From contig NZ_AP014627.1 in NCBI RefSeq assembly GCF_001547895.1, positions 3,413,501 through 3,477,500 on the forward strand: a stretch of DNA of 64,000 nt, given 5' to 3'. The notes beneath the pieces were generated by a model. It did not search any database and was not told the origin of the DNA. It saw nothing but the letters and a program-made list of their open reading frames with translations. The translations under genes and the position numbers were made by a program. The DNA is from Pseudomonas sp. Os17 (GTDB taxonomy: Bacteria > Pseudomonadota > Gammaproteobacteria > Pseudomonadales > Pseudomonadaceae). Numbering within the stretch: position 1 is the stretch's first letter; every line of letters starts with the position of its first letter. Below, piece after piece: positions 42,510 through 53,237 of the stretch.

Positions 42510-44512
42510 GCAATAAAGCTGTTGTCTTCGCCTACCACGATATTGGCTGTGCTGGCATCGAAGCCCTGCTCAACGCAGGTTACGAGATCGCCGCCGTGTT
42601 CACCCACGCCGACGATCCCAAGGAAAACACCTTCTACGGCTCGGTGGCCCAGCTCTGCGCCCGCAAAGGCATTGCCGTGCACGCCCCGGAAGATGCCAAC
42701 CACCCGCTGTGGATCGAGCGCATCGCCAAGCTCAACCCCGACTACCTGTTCTCCTTCTATTACCGCAACCTGCTGAGCGAGCCGCTTTTGGCCACCGCCA
42801 GCAAGGGCGCGTTCAACCTGCACGGTTCCCTGCTGCCGCGCTACCGGGGCCGCGCACCGGCCAACTGGGTGCTGGTCAAGGGCGAAACCGAAACCGGCGT
42901 GACCCTGCACCGCATGGTCAAGCGCGCCGACGCCGGCGCCATCATTGCCCAGGAACGCGTGGCCATCGAGCGCAGCGACACCGCCCTGACCCTGCACCAC
43001 AAACTGCGTGACGCCGCCGCCAGCCTGCTGCGCGACACCCTGCCGGCACTGGCCCAGGGCAAGATCACCGAGACCGCCCAGGACGAGTCCAAGGCCAGCT
43101 ACTACGGTCGTCGCACGGCCGCAGACGGCAAGATCGAGTGGAAGCGCCCTGCCGAAGAGCTGTTCAACCTGGTACGCGCGGTGACCCAACCGTACCCGGG
43201 CGCCTTCTGCGCCGTGGGCGAGCACAAGCTGATCGTCTGGAGCGCCGAAGTGGTCAAGGGCAATGAAGGCCAGGCCCCGGGCCGGGTCATCAGCGTCGAC
43301 CCGCTGCGCATCGCCTGTGGCGAAGACTCGCTGGTGATCACCTCAGGCCAGCGCAACGCCAACGGCCTGTACCTGGGTGGCCCGCAACTGGCCAATGAGC
43401 TGGGCCTGGTGGACGGTTCCCTGCTGCGCGGTGCCGAATCCGGCCGCAAGCCACGCCGCACCCGCGTGCTGATCCTGGGCGTCAACGGCTTTATCGGCAA
43501 CCACCTGTCCGAGCGCCTGCTGCGTGACGACAAGTACGACGTCTACGGCCTGGACATCGGCTCCGACGCCATCGAGCGCCTGCGCAGCCATCCGAACTTC
43601 CACTTCGTCGAAGGCGATATCAGCATCCACTCCGAGTGGATCGAATATCACATCAAGAAGTGCGACGTGGTCCTGCCGCTGGTGGCCATCGCCACGCCGA
43701 TCGAATACACCCGCAACCCGCTGCGCGTGTTCGAACTGGACTTCGAAGAGAACCTGAAACTGGTTCGCTACTGCGTCAAGTACAACAAGCGCGTGATCTT
43801 CCCGTCGACCTCGGAAGTCTATGGCATGTGCCAGGACAAGAACTTCGACGAAGACAGCTCCAACCTGATCGTCGGCCCGATCAACAAGCAACGCTGGATC
43901 TACTCGGTGTCCAAGCAGCTGCTGGACCGGGTGATCTGGGCCTACGGCGCCAAGGGCCTGAACTTCACCCTGTTCCGTCCGTTCAACTGGATGGGCCCGC
44001 GCCTGGACCGCCTGGACTCGGCCCGTATCGGCAGCTCCCGCGCCATCACCCAGCTGATCCTCAACCTGGTGGAAGGCACGCCGATCCGTCTGTTCGACGG
44101 TGGCGAGCAGAAGCGCTGCTTCACTGACATCGCCGACGGCATCGAAGCCCTGGCACGCATCGTCGACAACGAAAACGACTGCTGCAACGGCCAGATCATC
44201 AACATCGGCAACCCGGACAACGAAGCCAGCATCCGCCAGCTGGGCGAAGAACTGCTGCGTCAGTTCGAAGCCCACCCGCTGCGTGGCAACTTCCCGCCGT
44301 TCGCCGGTTTCCGCGACGTCGAAAGCAAGGCCTTCTACGGCGCTGGCTACCAGGACGTGGAGCACCGCAAGCCCAGCATCGAAAACGCCAAGCGCCTGCT
44401 GAACTGGGAGCCGACCGTGGAGATGAGCGAAACCATCGGCAACACCCTGGACTTCTTCCTGCGTGAAGCCATGCTGGAAATCGCCGACCGTTCGAAAGAA
44501 GAAGCTCGCTGA
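42506..44512 (+). CDS. arnA: Bifunctional ArnA
   Basis: The protein has 668 residues. The N-terminal formyltransferase (about residues 1-300) shows [20 protein letters not shown], with the catalytic Asn and His. The C-terminal half is a UDP-glucuronate dehydrogenase/decarboxylase of the SDR type: [10 protein letters not shown] (NAD loop) near 320, [11 protein letters not shown] (Tyr and Lys), and [10 protein letters not shown]. Both active-site sets look intact. It makes UDP-Ara4O and formylates UDP-Ara4N. It overlaps arnC and arnD. Confidence 0.95.
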   Translation: MSNKAVVFAYHDIGCAGIEALLNAGYEIAAVFTHADDPKENTFYGSVAQLCARKGIAVHAPEDANHPLWIERIAKLNPDYLFSFYYRNLLSEPLLATASKGAFNLHGSLLPRYRGRAPANWVLVKGETETGVTLHRMVKRADAGAIIAQERVAIERSDTALTLHHKLRDAAASLLRDTLPALAQGKITETAQDESKASYYGRRTAADGKIEWKRPAEELFNLVRAVTQPYPGAFCAVGEHKLIVWSAEVVKGNEGQAPGRVISVDPLRIACGEDSLVITSGQRNANGLYLGGPQLANELGLVDGSLLRGAESGRKPRRTRVLILGVNGFIGNHLSERLLRDDKYDVYGLDIGSDAIERLRSHPNFHFVEGDISIHSEWIEYHIKKCDVVLPLVAIATPIEYTRNPLRVFELDFEENLKLVRYCVKYNKRVIFPSTSEVYGMCQDKNFDEDSSNLIVGPINKQRWIYSVSKQLLDRVIWAYGAKGLNFTLFRPFNWMGPRLDRLDSARIGSSRAITQLILNLVEGTPIRLFDGGEQKRCFTDIADGIEALARIVDNENDCCNGQIINIGNPDNEASIRQLGEELLRQFEAHPLRGNFPPFAGFRDVESKAFYGAGYQDVEHRKPSIENAKRLLNWEPTVEMSETIGNTLDFFLREAMLEIADRSKEEAR

Positions 44513-45396
44513 TGCAGGCAGGTCTGCGCATTGATGTCGATACCTACCGCGGCACCCGGGAGGGGGTGCCACGGCTGCTCGAATCGCTGGACGAAGCCGG
44601 GGTCAAGGCCACCTTCTTCTTCAGCGTCGGGCCGGACAACATGGGGCGCCACCTGTGGCGCCTGATCCGTCCGCAGTTCCTCTGGAAAATGCTGCGGTCC
44701 AATGCCGCGGGCCTGTACGGCTGGGACATTCTCCTGGCCGGCACTGCCTGGCCGGGTAAACCCATTGGCCGGGACCTGGGGCACTTGATGCGCCAGACCC
44801 TGGCCGCCGGCCACGAAGTCGGCCTGCACGCCTGGGATCACCACGGCTGGCAGGCCAACACCGGGCGCTGGAGCGACGCGCAGCTGATCGAACAGATCCG
44901 CCGTGGCGTCGACAGCCTCAACGATATTCTCGGGCAAGCGGTGAGCTGCTCGGCGTCCGCCGGTTGGCGCGCCGATGAACGCGTCATCGAAGCCAAGCAA
45001 CAATTCGGCTTTCGCTACAACAGCGATTGCCGCGGCCAGAGCCTGTTCCAGCCACGCCTGGCGGACGGCAGCCTGGGCGCCCCACAGATTCCGGTGGACC
45101 TGCCGACCTTCGACGAAGTGGTCGGGCCGGTGGTGGCCGCCAAGGATTTCAACCGCTACATCCTCGACCGGTTCAGCCCGGACAAGCTCAACGTCTACAC
45201 CGTGCATGCCGAAGTAGAAGGGATTCTCATGGCCAACGATTTCCGCCAGCTGCTGGCCAGTGCCAAGCAGCGCGACATCCACTTCCAGCCCTTGGGCGAC
45301 ATGCTCCCGGCGGACCTTTCCAGCCTGCCCGCGGGCAAGGTCGTGCGCGGCACGCTGGAAGGCCGCGAAGGCTGGCTGGGAGTCCAAAGCGCATGA
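44512..45396 (+). CDS. arnD: Ara4FN deformylase ArnD
   Basis: The protein has 294 residues. It is a polysaccharide-deacetylase-type enzyme: [13 protein letters not shown] with the metal-binding Asp, [28 protein letters not shown] with metal His residues, and [10 protein letters not shown]. It removes the formyl group on undecaprenyl-phosphate-Ara4FN before export. It shares one base with arnA and overlaps arnT by 4 bp. Confidence 0.94.
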   Translation: MQAGLRIDVDTYRGTREGVPRLLESLDEAGVKATFFFSVGPDNMGRHLWRLIRPQFLWKMLRSNAAGLYGWDILLAGTAWPGKPIGRDLGHLMRQTLAAGHEVGLHAWDHHGWQANTGRWSDAQLIEQIRRGVDSLNDILGQAVSCSASAGWRADERVIEAKQQFGFRYNSDCRGQSLFQPRLADGSLGAPQIPVDLPTFDEVVGPVVAAKDFNRYILDRFSPDKLNVYTVHAEVEGILMANDFRQLLASAKQRDIHFQPLGDMLPADLSSLPAGKVVRGTLEGREGWLGVQSA

Positions 45397-47042
45397 TCAG
45401 ACGTTGGGCCCTGCCGCTGCTGTTGATCGCTTTCGGTCTGTTCTACCTGTTGCCCATGGCCACCCACGGCCTGTGGATTCCCGATGAAACCCGCTACGCG
45501 CAGATCAGCCAGGAAATGCTCCTGACCGGCAAATGGGCGTCGCCGCATTTCATGGGCATTCGCTATTTCGAAAAACCGGTGGCCGGCTACTGGATGATCG
45601 CCATCGGCCAGGCGCTGTTTGGCGACAACCTGTTCGGCGTGCGCGTGGCCTCGGCCCTGAGCACCGGCCTCAGCGTGGTCCTGGCCTATCTGCTGGCCCG
45701 GCGCCTGTGGAACGATCCGCGCAAGAGCCTGGCCAGCGCCCTGCTCTACATGAGCTTTACCGTGGTCGCGCTGCAGGCCGGCTACGCCAACCTCGATCCG
45801 CAGTTCACCTTCTGGGTCAACCTGAGCCTGGTGGCGCTGTGGTTCACCTTCGACTGCCGCAGCGTGCGCGGCCAGATCAGCGCCTGGGTGGTACTGGGCC
45901 TGGCCTGCGGCATGGGCTTCATGACCAAGGGCTTTCTCGCCTGGCTGCTGCCGGTGCTGGTGGCGCTGCCCTATGCGCTGTGGCAGAAGCGCCTGCGCGC
46001 GCTGCTGATCTATGGCGGCCTCGGCGTGCTGGTGGCGATTCTCATCAGCCTGCCCTGGGCCCTGAGGGTGCATGCCCAGGAGCCGGACTACTGGCGCTTC
46101 TTCTTCTGGCACGAGCACATCCGGCGCTTTGCCGGCGAAGACGCCCAGCACGCCTCGCCCTGGTGGTATTACCTGCCGTTGCTGGTGGGCTTCAGCGTGC
46201 CGTGGGTGTTGCTGCTGCCGGCCAGCCTGAAGCAGGCCTGGGAACAACGGCGCCTGAACAGCAGCGGCTTCCTGCTGCTGTGGCTGGTGCTGCCCCTGGC
46301 GTTCTTCAGCCTGAGCAAGGGCAAGCTGCCGGCCTACATCCTGCCGTGCCTGCTGCCCCTGGCCTTGCTGATGGGCCACACCCTGGTGGACCGCCTGGCC
46401 GCCGGCAAGACCCGGCTGCTCGCATTCAACGGCGTGCTCAACCTGGTGGCTGGTCTGCTGGGGCTGCTGGCCCTGGTGTATTTCCAGATGAAGAAACCGG
46501 TGTATGTGGACGAGCCGCAACACCTGGTGCTGGTCTATGTCCTGCTGCTGGGCTGGATCCTCAGCAACCTGCTGCAAGCCATGCGCCCACTGAGCCTGTG
46601 GGCCGCACCGGCCCTGGGCAGCTTCCTGCTGGTGGCGCTGGCCCCGGCGGCGCTGCCCAATTCGGTGGTCTACAACAAGATTCCCGACCAGTTCATCATC
46701 GATCACGTGGCCGAACTGGGTCAGGCCAAGGCCCTGCTGAGCAACGACCTGGGCGCGGCCTCGGCGCTGGCCTGGCGCCTGGGTCGCCCCGACGTGACCC
46801 TGTACAACACCGAAGGCGAAGTGAAGTACGGCCTGGGCTACGAAGACAGCGCCGCGCGCAAGGTCGACCTGAACCAGGTCCAGCCGTGGATCGAGCAAGC
46901 CCGCAAGCAGGGCTCGATCGGCGTGGTGATGCGGGTCAAGAGCAGCGACGAGGCGCATGAAGTCGAACTGCTGCCCAAGGACGCCAAGCGCTACGAGCAA
47001 GGCAATATCGTGATCTTCATCATTCCCCAGAGCCAGCCATGA
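45393..47042 (+). CDS. arnT: Lipid A aminoarabinosyltransferase ArnT
   Basis: The protein has 549 residues with about 12 membrane helices. It begins with a helix, then [23 protein letters not shown], the Asp-Glu-containing periplasmic motif of GT83/ArnT enzymes, and [11 protein letters not shown]. It moves Ara4N from the lipid carrier to lipid A in the periplasm, giving resistance to polymyxin and cationic peptides. It overlaps arnD by 4 bp. Confidence 0.94.
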   Translation: MIRRWALPLLLIAFGLFYLLPMATHGLWIPDETRYAQISQEMLLTGKWASPHFMGIRYFEKPVAGYWMIAIGQALFGDNLFGVRVASALSTGLSVVLAYLLARRLWNDPRKSLASALLYMSFTVVALQAGYANLDPQFTFWVNLSLVALWFTFDCRSVRGQISAWVVLGLACGMGFMTKGFLAWLLPVLVALPYALWQKRLRALLIYGGLGVLVAILISLPWALRVHAQEPDYWRFFFWHEHIRRFAGEDAQHASPWWYYLPLLVGFSVPWVLLLPASLKQAWEQRRLNSSGFLLLWLVLPLAFFSLSKGKLPAYILPCLLPLALLMGHTLVDRLAAGKTRLLAFNGVLNLVAGLLGLLALVYFQMKKPVYVDEPQHLVLVYVLLLGWILSNLLQAMRPLSLWAAPALGSFLLVALAPAALPNSVVYNKIPDQFIIDHVAELGQAKALLSNDLGAASALAWRLGRPDVTLYNTEGEVKYGLGYEDSAARKVDLNQVQPWIEQARKQGSIGVVMRVKSSDEAHEVELLPKDAKRYEQGNIVIFIIPQSQP

Positions 47043-47383
47043 GCCTGTTGCTGCTACTCCTGGCCTGCGGGCTGACCTGCCTGGGCCAGGTGGCACAGAA
47101 GTTCGCCGTGGAAAGCTGGCGCGACCAGCCCTCCGGCGCCCTGCACAAACTGCGCTCGGGCTGGCTGTGGCTGGCCCTGTTCAGCCTCGGCCTGGGCCTG
47201 CTGGTGTGGCTGCTGGTGCTGCAGCGCATGGAAGTCGGCGTGGCCTACCCGATGCTCAGCCTGAATTTCGTGTTCATTACCCTGATCGCCCGTTTCGTCT
47301 TTCATGAGCCCATCGACCGTCGCCACTGGCTCGGCGTGGCCCTGGTGATTGGCGGCGTGCTGCTGTTGAGTCGCCACGCATGA
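47039..47383 (+). CDS. arnE: Ara4N flippase subunit ArnE
   Basis: The protein has 114 residues with four membrane helices of the EamA/SMR type ([41 protein letters not shown]). With ArnF it flips undecaprenyl-phosphate-Ara4N to the periplasm. It overlaps arnT and arnF by 4 bp each. Confidence 0.92.
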   Translation: MSLLLLLLACGLTCLGQVAQKFAVESWRDQPSGALHKLRSGWLWLALFSLGLGLLVWLLVLQRMEVGVAYPMLSLNFVFITLIARFVFHEPIDRRHWLGVALVIGGVLLLSRHA

Positions 47384-47793
47384 GCCGCGCCAAGGGATTT
47401 GCCTTCGCCCTGGGCAGCGTGGCCCTGGTCAGCGGCGCCCAGCTGGGCATGCGCTGGAGCATGACCCGCCTGCCCGCCCCGGATCAGTGGCTGTCGGCTT
47501 TGAGCGCCGGCAACGTCGATCTGGCCGCCCTGGCAGTCGTGATCGCGGCCATCGGTGCCTACGCGCTGTCGATGCTCTGCTGGCTTTTGGCGCTGCGCGA
47601 CCTGCCGCTGGGCCGGGCCTACTCGCTGCTCAGCATCAGCTACGCGCTGGTCTACCTGCTGGCCGCCAGCCTGCCGCTGTTCAACGAACCGTTCACGCTA
47701 TCCAAAAGCCTCGGGGTGGCCTTGGTCATCCTCGGGGTCATCACCATCAACTCTCGATCTGCACCCGCGACAAGTCCCAGGAATACCCCATGA
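47380..47793 (+). CDS. arnF: Ara4N flippase subunit ArnF
   Basis: The protein has 137 residues with four membrane helices ([43 protein letters not shown]). It is the SMR-like partner of ArnE. It overlaps arnE and ugd by 4 bp. Confidence 0.92.
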   Translation: MSRAKGFAFALGSVALVSGAQLGMRWSMTRLPAPDQWLSALSAGNVDLAALAVVIAAIGAYALSMLCWLLALRDLPLGRAYSLLSISYALVYLLAASLPLFNEPFTLSKSLGVALVILGVITINSRSAPATSPRNTP

Positions 47794-49154
47794 AAATCAG
47801 TGTATTTGGAAGTGGTTACGTCGGTCTTGTACAAGCCGCCGTGTTGGCTGAAGTCGGCCACGATGTCATCTGCATGGACATCGACGAGCAAAAGGTCAAG
47901 CAGCTGCAACAGGGACACGTGAGCATCTTCGAGCCCGGGCTGGCCAGCCTGGTCAAGGAAAACCTCGAAGCCAAGCGCCTGCACTTCACCAGCGACGAGA
48001 AACTCGCGGTGCAACACGGCCAGGTGCTGTTCATCGCCGTGGGCACGCCGTCCAGCGAAGACGGCTCGGCGGACCTGCGCTATGTGCTGTCGGTGGGCGA
48101 TGCGGTAGCACGCCACCGTGAGCAACCGGTGATCCTGGTGGAAAAATCCACCGTACCGGTGGGCACGGGCGACACCTTGAAAGCGCACATCGAAAAGGTC
48201 CTCAATGGCCGCCCGCTGCAGTTCGATATCGTCTCCAACCCGGAATTCCTCAAGGAAGGCTCGGCGGTGACCGACTGCCGCCGTCCAGACCGGATCATCA
48301 TCGGCTGCGAGCGCGAGGAAGTGCGCGACGTGATGCGCGACCTGTACGCGCCGTTCAACCGCAACCATGACCGCATCATGTTCATGGACCTGCGCAGCGC
48401 CGAGCTGACCAAGTACGCCGCCAACTGCATGCTGGCGACCAAGATCAGCTTCATCAACCAGATCGCCGAGCTGGCCGAGCACCTGGGCGCCGACATCGAA
48501 TCGGTCCGCCTGGGGATCGGTGCCGATACCCGCATCGGCTACCACTTCATCTACCCCGGCTGCGGCTACGGCGGCTCGTGCTTCCCCAAGGACATGCGCG
48601 CCCTGATCCACAGCGCCCAGGAAGCCCATTGCTCCAGCGACCTGCTGCAAGCGGTGGAAGCCATCAACGAACGCCAGAAGCACAAGCTGTTCGAGCGCAT
48701 CAAGGCGTTCTACAAGGGCGACCTGAAAGGCAAGACCTTCGCCCTCTGGGGCCTGGCGTTCAAACCCAACACCGACGACATGCGCGACGCCCCGAGCCGG
48801 GTGCTGCTGGACGCGCTGTTCGCCGCCGGCGCGCAAGTGCGCGCCTACGACCCGGAAGCGATGCAGGAAACCCAGCGTCTGTACCCGGACGAATCGCGCC
48901 TGATGCTCATGGGCACGCCGGAATCGGTACTCACCGGTGCCGACGCCCTGATCATCTGCACCGAGTGGCAGCAGTTCAAGGCTCCGGATTTCGACCTGAT
49001 CCAACAGCGCCTCAAGGCGCCGGTGATCTTCGACGGCCGCAACCTGTACGACGCCGAACGCCTGGCGCGCAATGGCTTCACCTACTTCCCGATCGGCCGC
49101 GGTGAATCGCGCAACCTGCCGATTCCTCATCAGCAGTGGTCCACCGAGGCTTGA
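47790..49154 (+). CDS. ugd: UDP-glucose 6-dehydrogenase
   Basis: The protein has 454 residues. It has [21 protein letters not shown] for [24 protein letters not shown], and [11 protein letters not shown], whose Cys is the catalytic thiol. It oxidises UDP-glucose to UDP-glucuronate, the substrate of ArnA, so it supplies the pathway from within the operon. It overlaps arnF by 4 bp and is followed directly by the next start codon. Confidence 0.95.
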   Translation: MKISVFGSGYVGLVQAAVLAEVGHDVICMDIDEQKVKQLQQGHVSIFEPGLASLVKENLEAKRLHFTSDEKLAVQHGQVLFIAVGTPSSEDGSADLRYVLSVGDAVARHREQPVILVEKSTVPVGTGDTLKAHIEKVLNGRPLQFDIVSNPEFLKEGSAVTDCRRPDRIIIGCEREEVRDVMRDLYAPFNRNHDRIMFMDLRSAELTKYAANCMLATKISFINQIAELAEHLGADIESVRLGIGADTRIGYHFIYPGCGYGGSCFPKDMRALIHSAQEAHCSSDLLQAVEAINERQKHKLFERIKAFYKGDLKGKTFALWGLAFKPNTDDMRDAPSRVLLDALFAAGAQVRAYDPEAMQETQRLYPDESRLMLMGTPESVLTGADALIICTEWQQFKAPDFDLIQQRLKAPVIFDGRNLYDAERLARNGFTYFPIGRGESRNLPIPHQQWSTEA

Positions 49155-50780
49155 ATGAACCCGCACTCCAGCTCCCCTTCGAACACACTTCTCTGGCAAT
49201 CGTTGGGGCTGGGGCTGCTGGCCTTGCTGCTGTTCTGCGCCGGCGCCGGTCATGATTCGGCCATCGGCTTCGATTCGCGCTTCGTGCTGTTCGCCAAGGA
49301 AATGCTGCGCCATGGGCCGGGGTTCTTCCCCACCACCTATGGCCAGCCCTATGCCGACTACTCCAGTGCCTCGACCCTGCTGGTCTGGCTGTTCTCGCTG
49401 CCTGCGGGGCAGGTCAGCAGCCTGAGTGCCTGGCTGCCGACGGCCATCGCCTCGGCCGTGATCGTCAGTCTGATCTATCGCCTGTTGGCGCCCTATTCCC
49501 AGACCTGGGCCCTGCTCAGCGTCGCCCTGCTGTTGCTCAGCAACACCTTTATCAGCGAAACCCGCGCCGTGTCCCTGGACCAGATGCTCGCCGCGGTGTC
49601 CCTGGCGGTGTTCTACCTGGGTTATGCCCATGACCACTTCGGCGCCCGCCGGCACCTGGGCTGGATCTTCCTGCTGCTGGTGCTGGGCTTTGCCATTCGC
49701 GGGCCCATCGGCCTGGTGATCCCCACCGGCATGCTGTGCAGCTACTACCTGCTCAATGGCCAGTGGCGGCGGCTGTTCGGCGTCGGTTTCAGCGCGCTGT
49801 TGCTGCTGGTGGCCTGCGTCGGCCTGCTGCTGTGGCTGGCCAAGCTCAGCGGTGGCCAGGCCTTTGTCGACGATGTGATCCGCATGCAATTCATGGGACG
49901 CATGGACGGCAGCGAAGGCTCCAGCGACGTTTTCTATTACTTCACCAGCTCCCTGGGCAACTACGCCCTGGCCTACCCCCTGGCGATCCTGGCGTGGATC
50001 GCGGTGCTGTTCAGTCGCCCCGCGGAGCAGGGACCGGCCCTGAAACTGCTGCGCCTGTGCACCGCTGCCGGACTGATCGTGATGATCGGCCTGTCGATTC
50101 CCCAGGCGAAAAAGGCCCGCTACCTGCTGCCGATGCTGCCCATGGCGGCGATTATTGCGGCTTATCCGTTCCAGGCCAGCCACGGCCGACTGATGGCCTG
50201 GCTGCGCGCAGCGATCCAGGGCATCTGGCTGCTGCTGCCCGGGCTGCTGATCGTCGGCCTGCTGGTGCTGCGGCGCAAGTTCCCCGGGCAGCTCGACTCG
50301 CTGACGCCGATACTGCTGATCCTCGGCCTGTTGCAGGCGCTGTCCCTGGGGCTGCTGTGCCGGCGCCAGTGGCGCGCCGTGGGCCTGGCCTACAGCGCGG
50401 TGCTGGCGGTCTGGGCCTGCTACATCGGGGTCTTCGAGCCGGTGGAGCACCGTCTCTATGACACTCGCGCCTTCAGCCACGGCGCCATGCAACTGATCGA
50501 GGCCGACCCGGCACCGGTGGTCCTGCACCGCATGGGCAAGGACGCCAAGGCGATCAAGTTCATGGTCAACCTGGACCGGGACCTGCAGCCGCAGTTCACC
50601 GAGACCCTCGACGCCCTGGCCCAGGTCCCCGGCCCGGCCTGGGTGATCCTTGACCAGAGCGACCTGGTCAGCCTGCAGGGCACGCCCCTGGCCGGACTGA
50701 CGCCGGCCCTGAGCGGGCGTTTCGACAAGAACGACTTCGTCCTGCTGCACCTGCCCAAGCGCGGCGCCACGCAACCCTGA
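49155..50780 (+). CDS. ArnT-like membrane glycosyltransferase
   Basis: The protein has 541 residues with about 12 membrane helices. Its start codon follows the ugd stop without a gap, so it belongs to the same operon. It has the ArnT/PMT-style loop (HDSAIGFDSRFVLFAKEMLRHG) instead of [10 protein letters not shown], so the substrate may differ. It may add a different sugar, or transfer Ara4N to another acceptor. Presence of a ninth gene beyond the standard set is unusual compared with enterobacterial arn operons. Confidence 0.85.
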   Translation: MNPHSSSPSNTLLWQSLGLGLLALLLFCAGAGHDSAIGFDSRFVLFAKEMLRHGPGFFPTTYGQPYADYSSASTLLVWLFSLPAGQVSSLSAWLPTAIASAVIVSLIYRLLAPYSQTWALLSVALLLLSNTFISETRAVSLDQMLAAVSLAVFYLGYAHDHFGARRHLGWIFLLLVLGFAIRGPIGLVIPTGMLCSYYLLNGQWRRLFGVGFSALLLLVACVGLLLWLAKLSGGQAFVDDVIRMQFMGRMDGSEGSSDVFYYFTSSLGNYALAYPLAILAWIAVLFSRPAEQGPALKLLRLCTAAGLIVMIGLSIPQAKKARYLLPMLPMAAIIAAYPFQASHGRLMAWLRAAIQGIWLLLPGLLIVGLLVLRRKFPGQLDSLTPILLILGLLQALSLGLLCRRQWRAVGLAYSAVLAVWACYIGVFEPVEHRLYDTRAFSHGAMQLIEADPAPVVLHRMGKDAKAIKFMVNLDRDLQPQFTETLDALAQVPGPAWVILDQSDLVSLQGTPLAGLTPALSGRFDKNDFVLLHLPKRGATQP

Positions 50781-50821
50781 AAGCGTTGCGCGGCCCCCAG
50801 CGGCTCCTTACACTCGCGCCC

Positions 50822-51337
50822 ATGACCATTCAGATCCGCCGGGCGCGGGTGGCCGACGCCGCCTTCCTGCCCGCCATTGAAACCTCGGCTGCCGAACTCT
50901 TTCGCCGTGATCCGCAACTGGCCTGGCTGGCCGACGCCGAGGTCGCCGATGCCCAGAGCCAGCGAGACAACATCCGCCAGCACCCGGTATGGGTCGCGGT
51001 GACCGCCGACAGCACCCGCTGCGCCTTTCTCAACGCCCAGATCTGCGACCACGAGCTGCATGTGTGGGAAATCTCCGTTGCCACTGGCCACCAGGGCCAG
51101 GGCATTGGCAAGCGCCTGTTGCAGGCGGCCCGGGAGTTCGCCCTGGAACGGCAGCTCACGGCCCTGACCCTGAGCACCTTCCGCGAACTGGCCTGGAACG
51201 AGCCTTTCTATCAGCGCCAGGGCTTTGTCACCCTGCAGCCGGCCCAACTGAGTCCGCGCCTGCGTCAGGTCCTGGCCGATGAAGCGCAGCACGGCCTGCC
51301 TGCGGAACGCCGCTGCGCCATGCGCCTGACCCTGTAG
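50822..51337 (+). CDS. GNAT-family N-acetyltransferase
   Basis: The protein has 171 residues; the ATG at 50822 is chosen since the GNAT start IQIRRARVADAAFLPAIE follows at once. The acetyl-CoA loop ISVATGHQGQGIGKRLLQAA matches motif A (Q/R-x-x-G-x-G/A). The later LAWNEPFYQRQGF is the typical motif B. Substrate is unknown. It lies 41 bp after the arn-associated glycosyltransferase and may be read through. Confidence 0.9.
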   Translation: MTIQIRRARVADAAFLPAIETSAAELFRRDPQLAWLADAEVADAQSQRDNIRQHPVWVAVTADSTRCAFLNAQICDHELHVWEISVATGHQGQGIGKRLLQAAREFALERQLTALTLSTFRELAWNEPFYQRQGFVTLQPAQLSPRLRQVLADEAQHGLPAERRCAMRLTL

Positions 51338-51568
51338 AAGCCTGGCGGCCTATCCGGCCGCAAAAGCCGCTCGTGGCAGCCGGCGCTTATCGGCGTCAAG
51401 CAGCAAAATAAATGCACTAAACCAGCATTATTATGAATTTGTCAGTTGCATGAAGGCTCGGCACACTGTGCCCGTTCCTCCCCCAAATGTTGGAACGTTC
51501 AAGGGCTTTCTGGTGATCCAGACAAGCCCTTCTTTTTGCCCGCCGTTTAGTCATGGACCCCATTGCCG

Positions 51569-52273
51569 ATGCTTGCCCGCTGGAAACCCGCCGCCATCAA
51601 TACCCGCCCCCTGGAATGGAGCCGCGCCGCCATCGGCATGGCCCTGGGCACCCTGTTCAGTGTCTGGCTCTGCGCCCAGGTGTTCGGCATGCCGGTGGCG
51701 CTGCACCTGATCGGTCCGCTGGGAGCCTCGGCGGTGCTGCTGTTTGCCGTGTCGTCCGGAGCCCTGGCCCAGCCCTGGTCGATCCTGGGCGGTTACCTGT
51801 GCGCCGGGGTCGTGGCCTTGCTGGTGGCCCATGTGTTGGGGCGCAGCCTGGGCAGCGCCTGCCTGGCAGCGGGCATGGCCCTGGTGCTGATGTGCTGGTT
51901 GCGTTGCCTGCATCCGCCGGCCGGCGCCCTGGCCCTGACCCTGGTCCTGGCCGATCCGGCCAGCGTGGCGCTGGACTGGCGCGAGCTGGGCCCGGTGATG
52001 CTGGCGGCGGCCAGTCTCCTGGCCAGTGCCCTGGTCTACAACAACCTGACGCGGATTCGCTACCCCAAGGGCCCGAGCGATGCCCCGGCCATCCTGCCGT
52101 CGGCGACCCCGAGCGACAGCCTGGCGATCACCGCCGAAGACCTGAAGCAGGCCCTGGCCGAGATGGAGGAGTTTTTCGATGTCACCCCCGAAGACCTCGA
52201 ACAGCTGATCCATGCCAGCCAAGTCCACGCCCGCCGCCGCAGCATCGGCCAAGTCCTTTCAGCGCGCCGCTAA
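51569..52273 (+). CDS. HPP-family membrane protein
   Basis: The protein has 234 residues. It has four to five membrane helices and the defining HPPAG motif (LRCLHPPAGALALTLVL). The cytoplasmic tail ends in an acidic part (EDLKQALAEMEEFFDVTPEDLEQ). Some HPP proteins are nitrite transporters, but others are unassigned; the role here is unknown. The ATG at 51569 is preferred over an in-frame TTG at 51563. Confidence 0.85.
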   Translation: MLARWKPAAINTRPLEWSRAAIGMALGTLFSVWLCAQVFGMPVALHLIGPLGASAVLLFAVSSGALAQPWSILGGYLCAGVVALLVAHVLGRSLGSACLAAGMALVLMCWLRCLHPPAGALALTLVLADPASVALDWRELGPVMLAAASLLASALVYNNLTRIRYPKGPSDAPAILPSATPSDSLAITAEDLKQALAEMEEFFDVTPEDLEQLIHASQVHARRRSIGQVLSARR

Positions 52274-52314
52274 GCCCCCGACTCCTGTGCGCAGGGGCCT
52301 GCCAGTTGGGGGGC

Positions 52315-53178
52315 TCAGATCATCGGCGACCAGCGCTGGGACCAGTCGTGGTCTTGTTCGATCACCTCGCGCAACACCGCAAAAGCCTGCTGCAGCTGCG
52401 CCGAGTCACGCTCCCGGGCATACAGCAGGTAAGTGGGAAAGTTGAATTCCGGGGCCTTTTCCACCCGTTCCAGCACGCCGCTGTCCAGGTAGCTCTGCAC
52501 CACCCGGGTACGAAAATATCCGCTGCCGCCAGCGTCGAGGATGAACTGCAGGGCCAGTGGCCCCAGGTTGAAGCCCACCGCAGCCCTGGCCTGCTCCGGC
52601 AAGGCGGCGTCATGCTGGCGACGGAAGTCCTCGCCCCAATCGATGTAGACATAGGGCTCCGGCCGCCCCGCCAGGCGCACCTGGATCAGCTTTTCCTCGA
52701 GCAATTGCTCCACCTGCAAGCCCGGCGAGTACAGCGGCTGGAACACCAGCGCCGCATCCAGCACCCCCAGCTCCAGTTGTCTCTGCAGGCTGGCGCCTTC
52801 GGCGATCTGGGTGCGCACTGCGTGGTTGGGCAGCGCCTGGCGCAGGCGCCGCACCCAGCTGAGCATCAGCGGGTTGCACAGGCTCGGCTCACCGCCGATG
52901 TGCAACACGTTGTGGTAACCGTCGAGCAGCGGCAGGTCGCGCTGGGCCGCCTCCCAGGTCTGCACCAACTGGTTGGCGTAGGCGATGAAGGCCTCGCCGT
53001 CGGCGGTGGGCCGGGCCCCGGCGCGGTTGCGCACCAGCAGTTTGCAGTTGAGCTGGCCTTCCAGGTTCTGCACCCGGGCGCTGATGGCGGTCTGGGTCAG
53101 GTGCAGGCGCTCGGCAGCGGCGATCAGGCTGCCGCTGCGGACGATTTCCAGGAAGGTGCGCGCCAGATCGATGTCCAT
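52315..53178 (-). CDS. LysR-family transcriptional regulator
   Basis: The protein has 287 residues. The N-terminal winged helix is typical (ARTFLEIVRSGSLIAAAERL, TQTAISARVQNLEGQL). The remainder is the periplasmic-binding-protein-like effector domain. It converges with the HPP gene and follows the AstA gene on the same strand, separated by 59 bp. Its effector and targets are unknown, though the neighbouring arginine genes are candidates. Confidence 0.92.
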   Translation of the reverse strand: MDIDLARTFLEIVRSGSLIAAAERLHLTQTAISARVQNLEGQLNCKLLVRNRAGARPTADGEAFIAYANQLVQTWEAAQRDLPLLDGYHNVLHIGGEPSLCNPLMLSWVRRLRQALPNHAVRTQIAEGASLQRQLELGVLDAALVFQPLYSPGLQVEQLLEEKLIQVRLAGRPEPYVYIDWGEDFRRQHDAALPEQARAAVGFNLGPLALQFILDAGGSGYFRTRVVQSYLDSGVLERVEKAPEFNFPTYLLYARERDSAQLQQAFAVLREVIEQDHDWSQRWSPMI

Positions 53179-53237
53179 GGTGCCTCGCCGGCAAAAAATT
53201 CGAGCGCCATTGTAGCGGCGCTCGCCATACCGCGCTG

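Noticed and set aside
47652..50774. 1040-codon minus-strand frame across ugd and the glycosyltransferase
   Set aside because: Both plus-strand genes have clear family motifs. The reverse frame has none.
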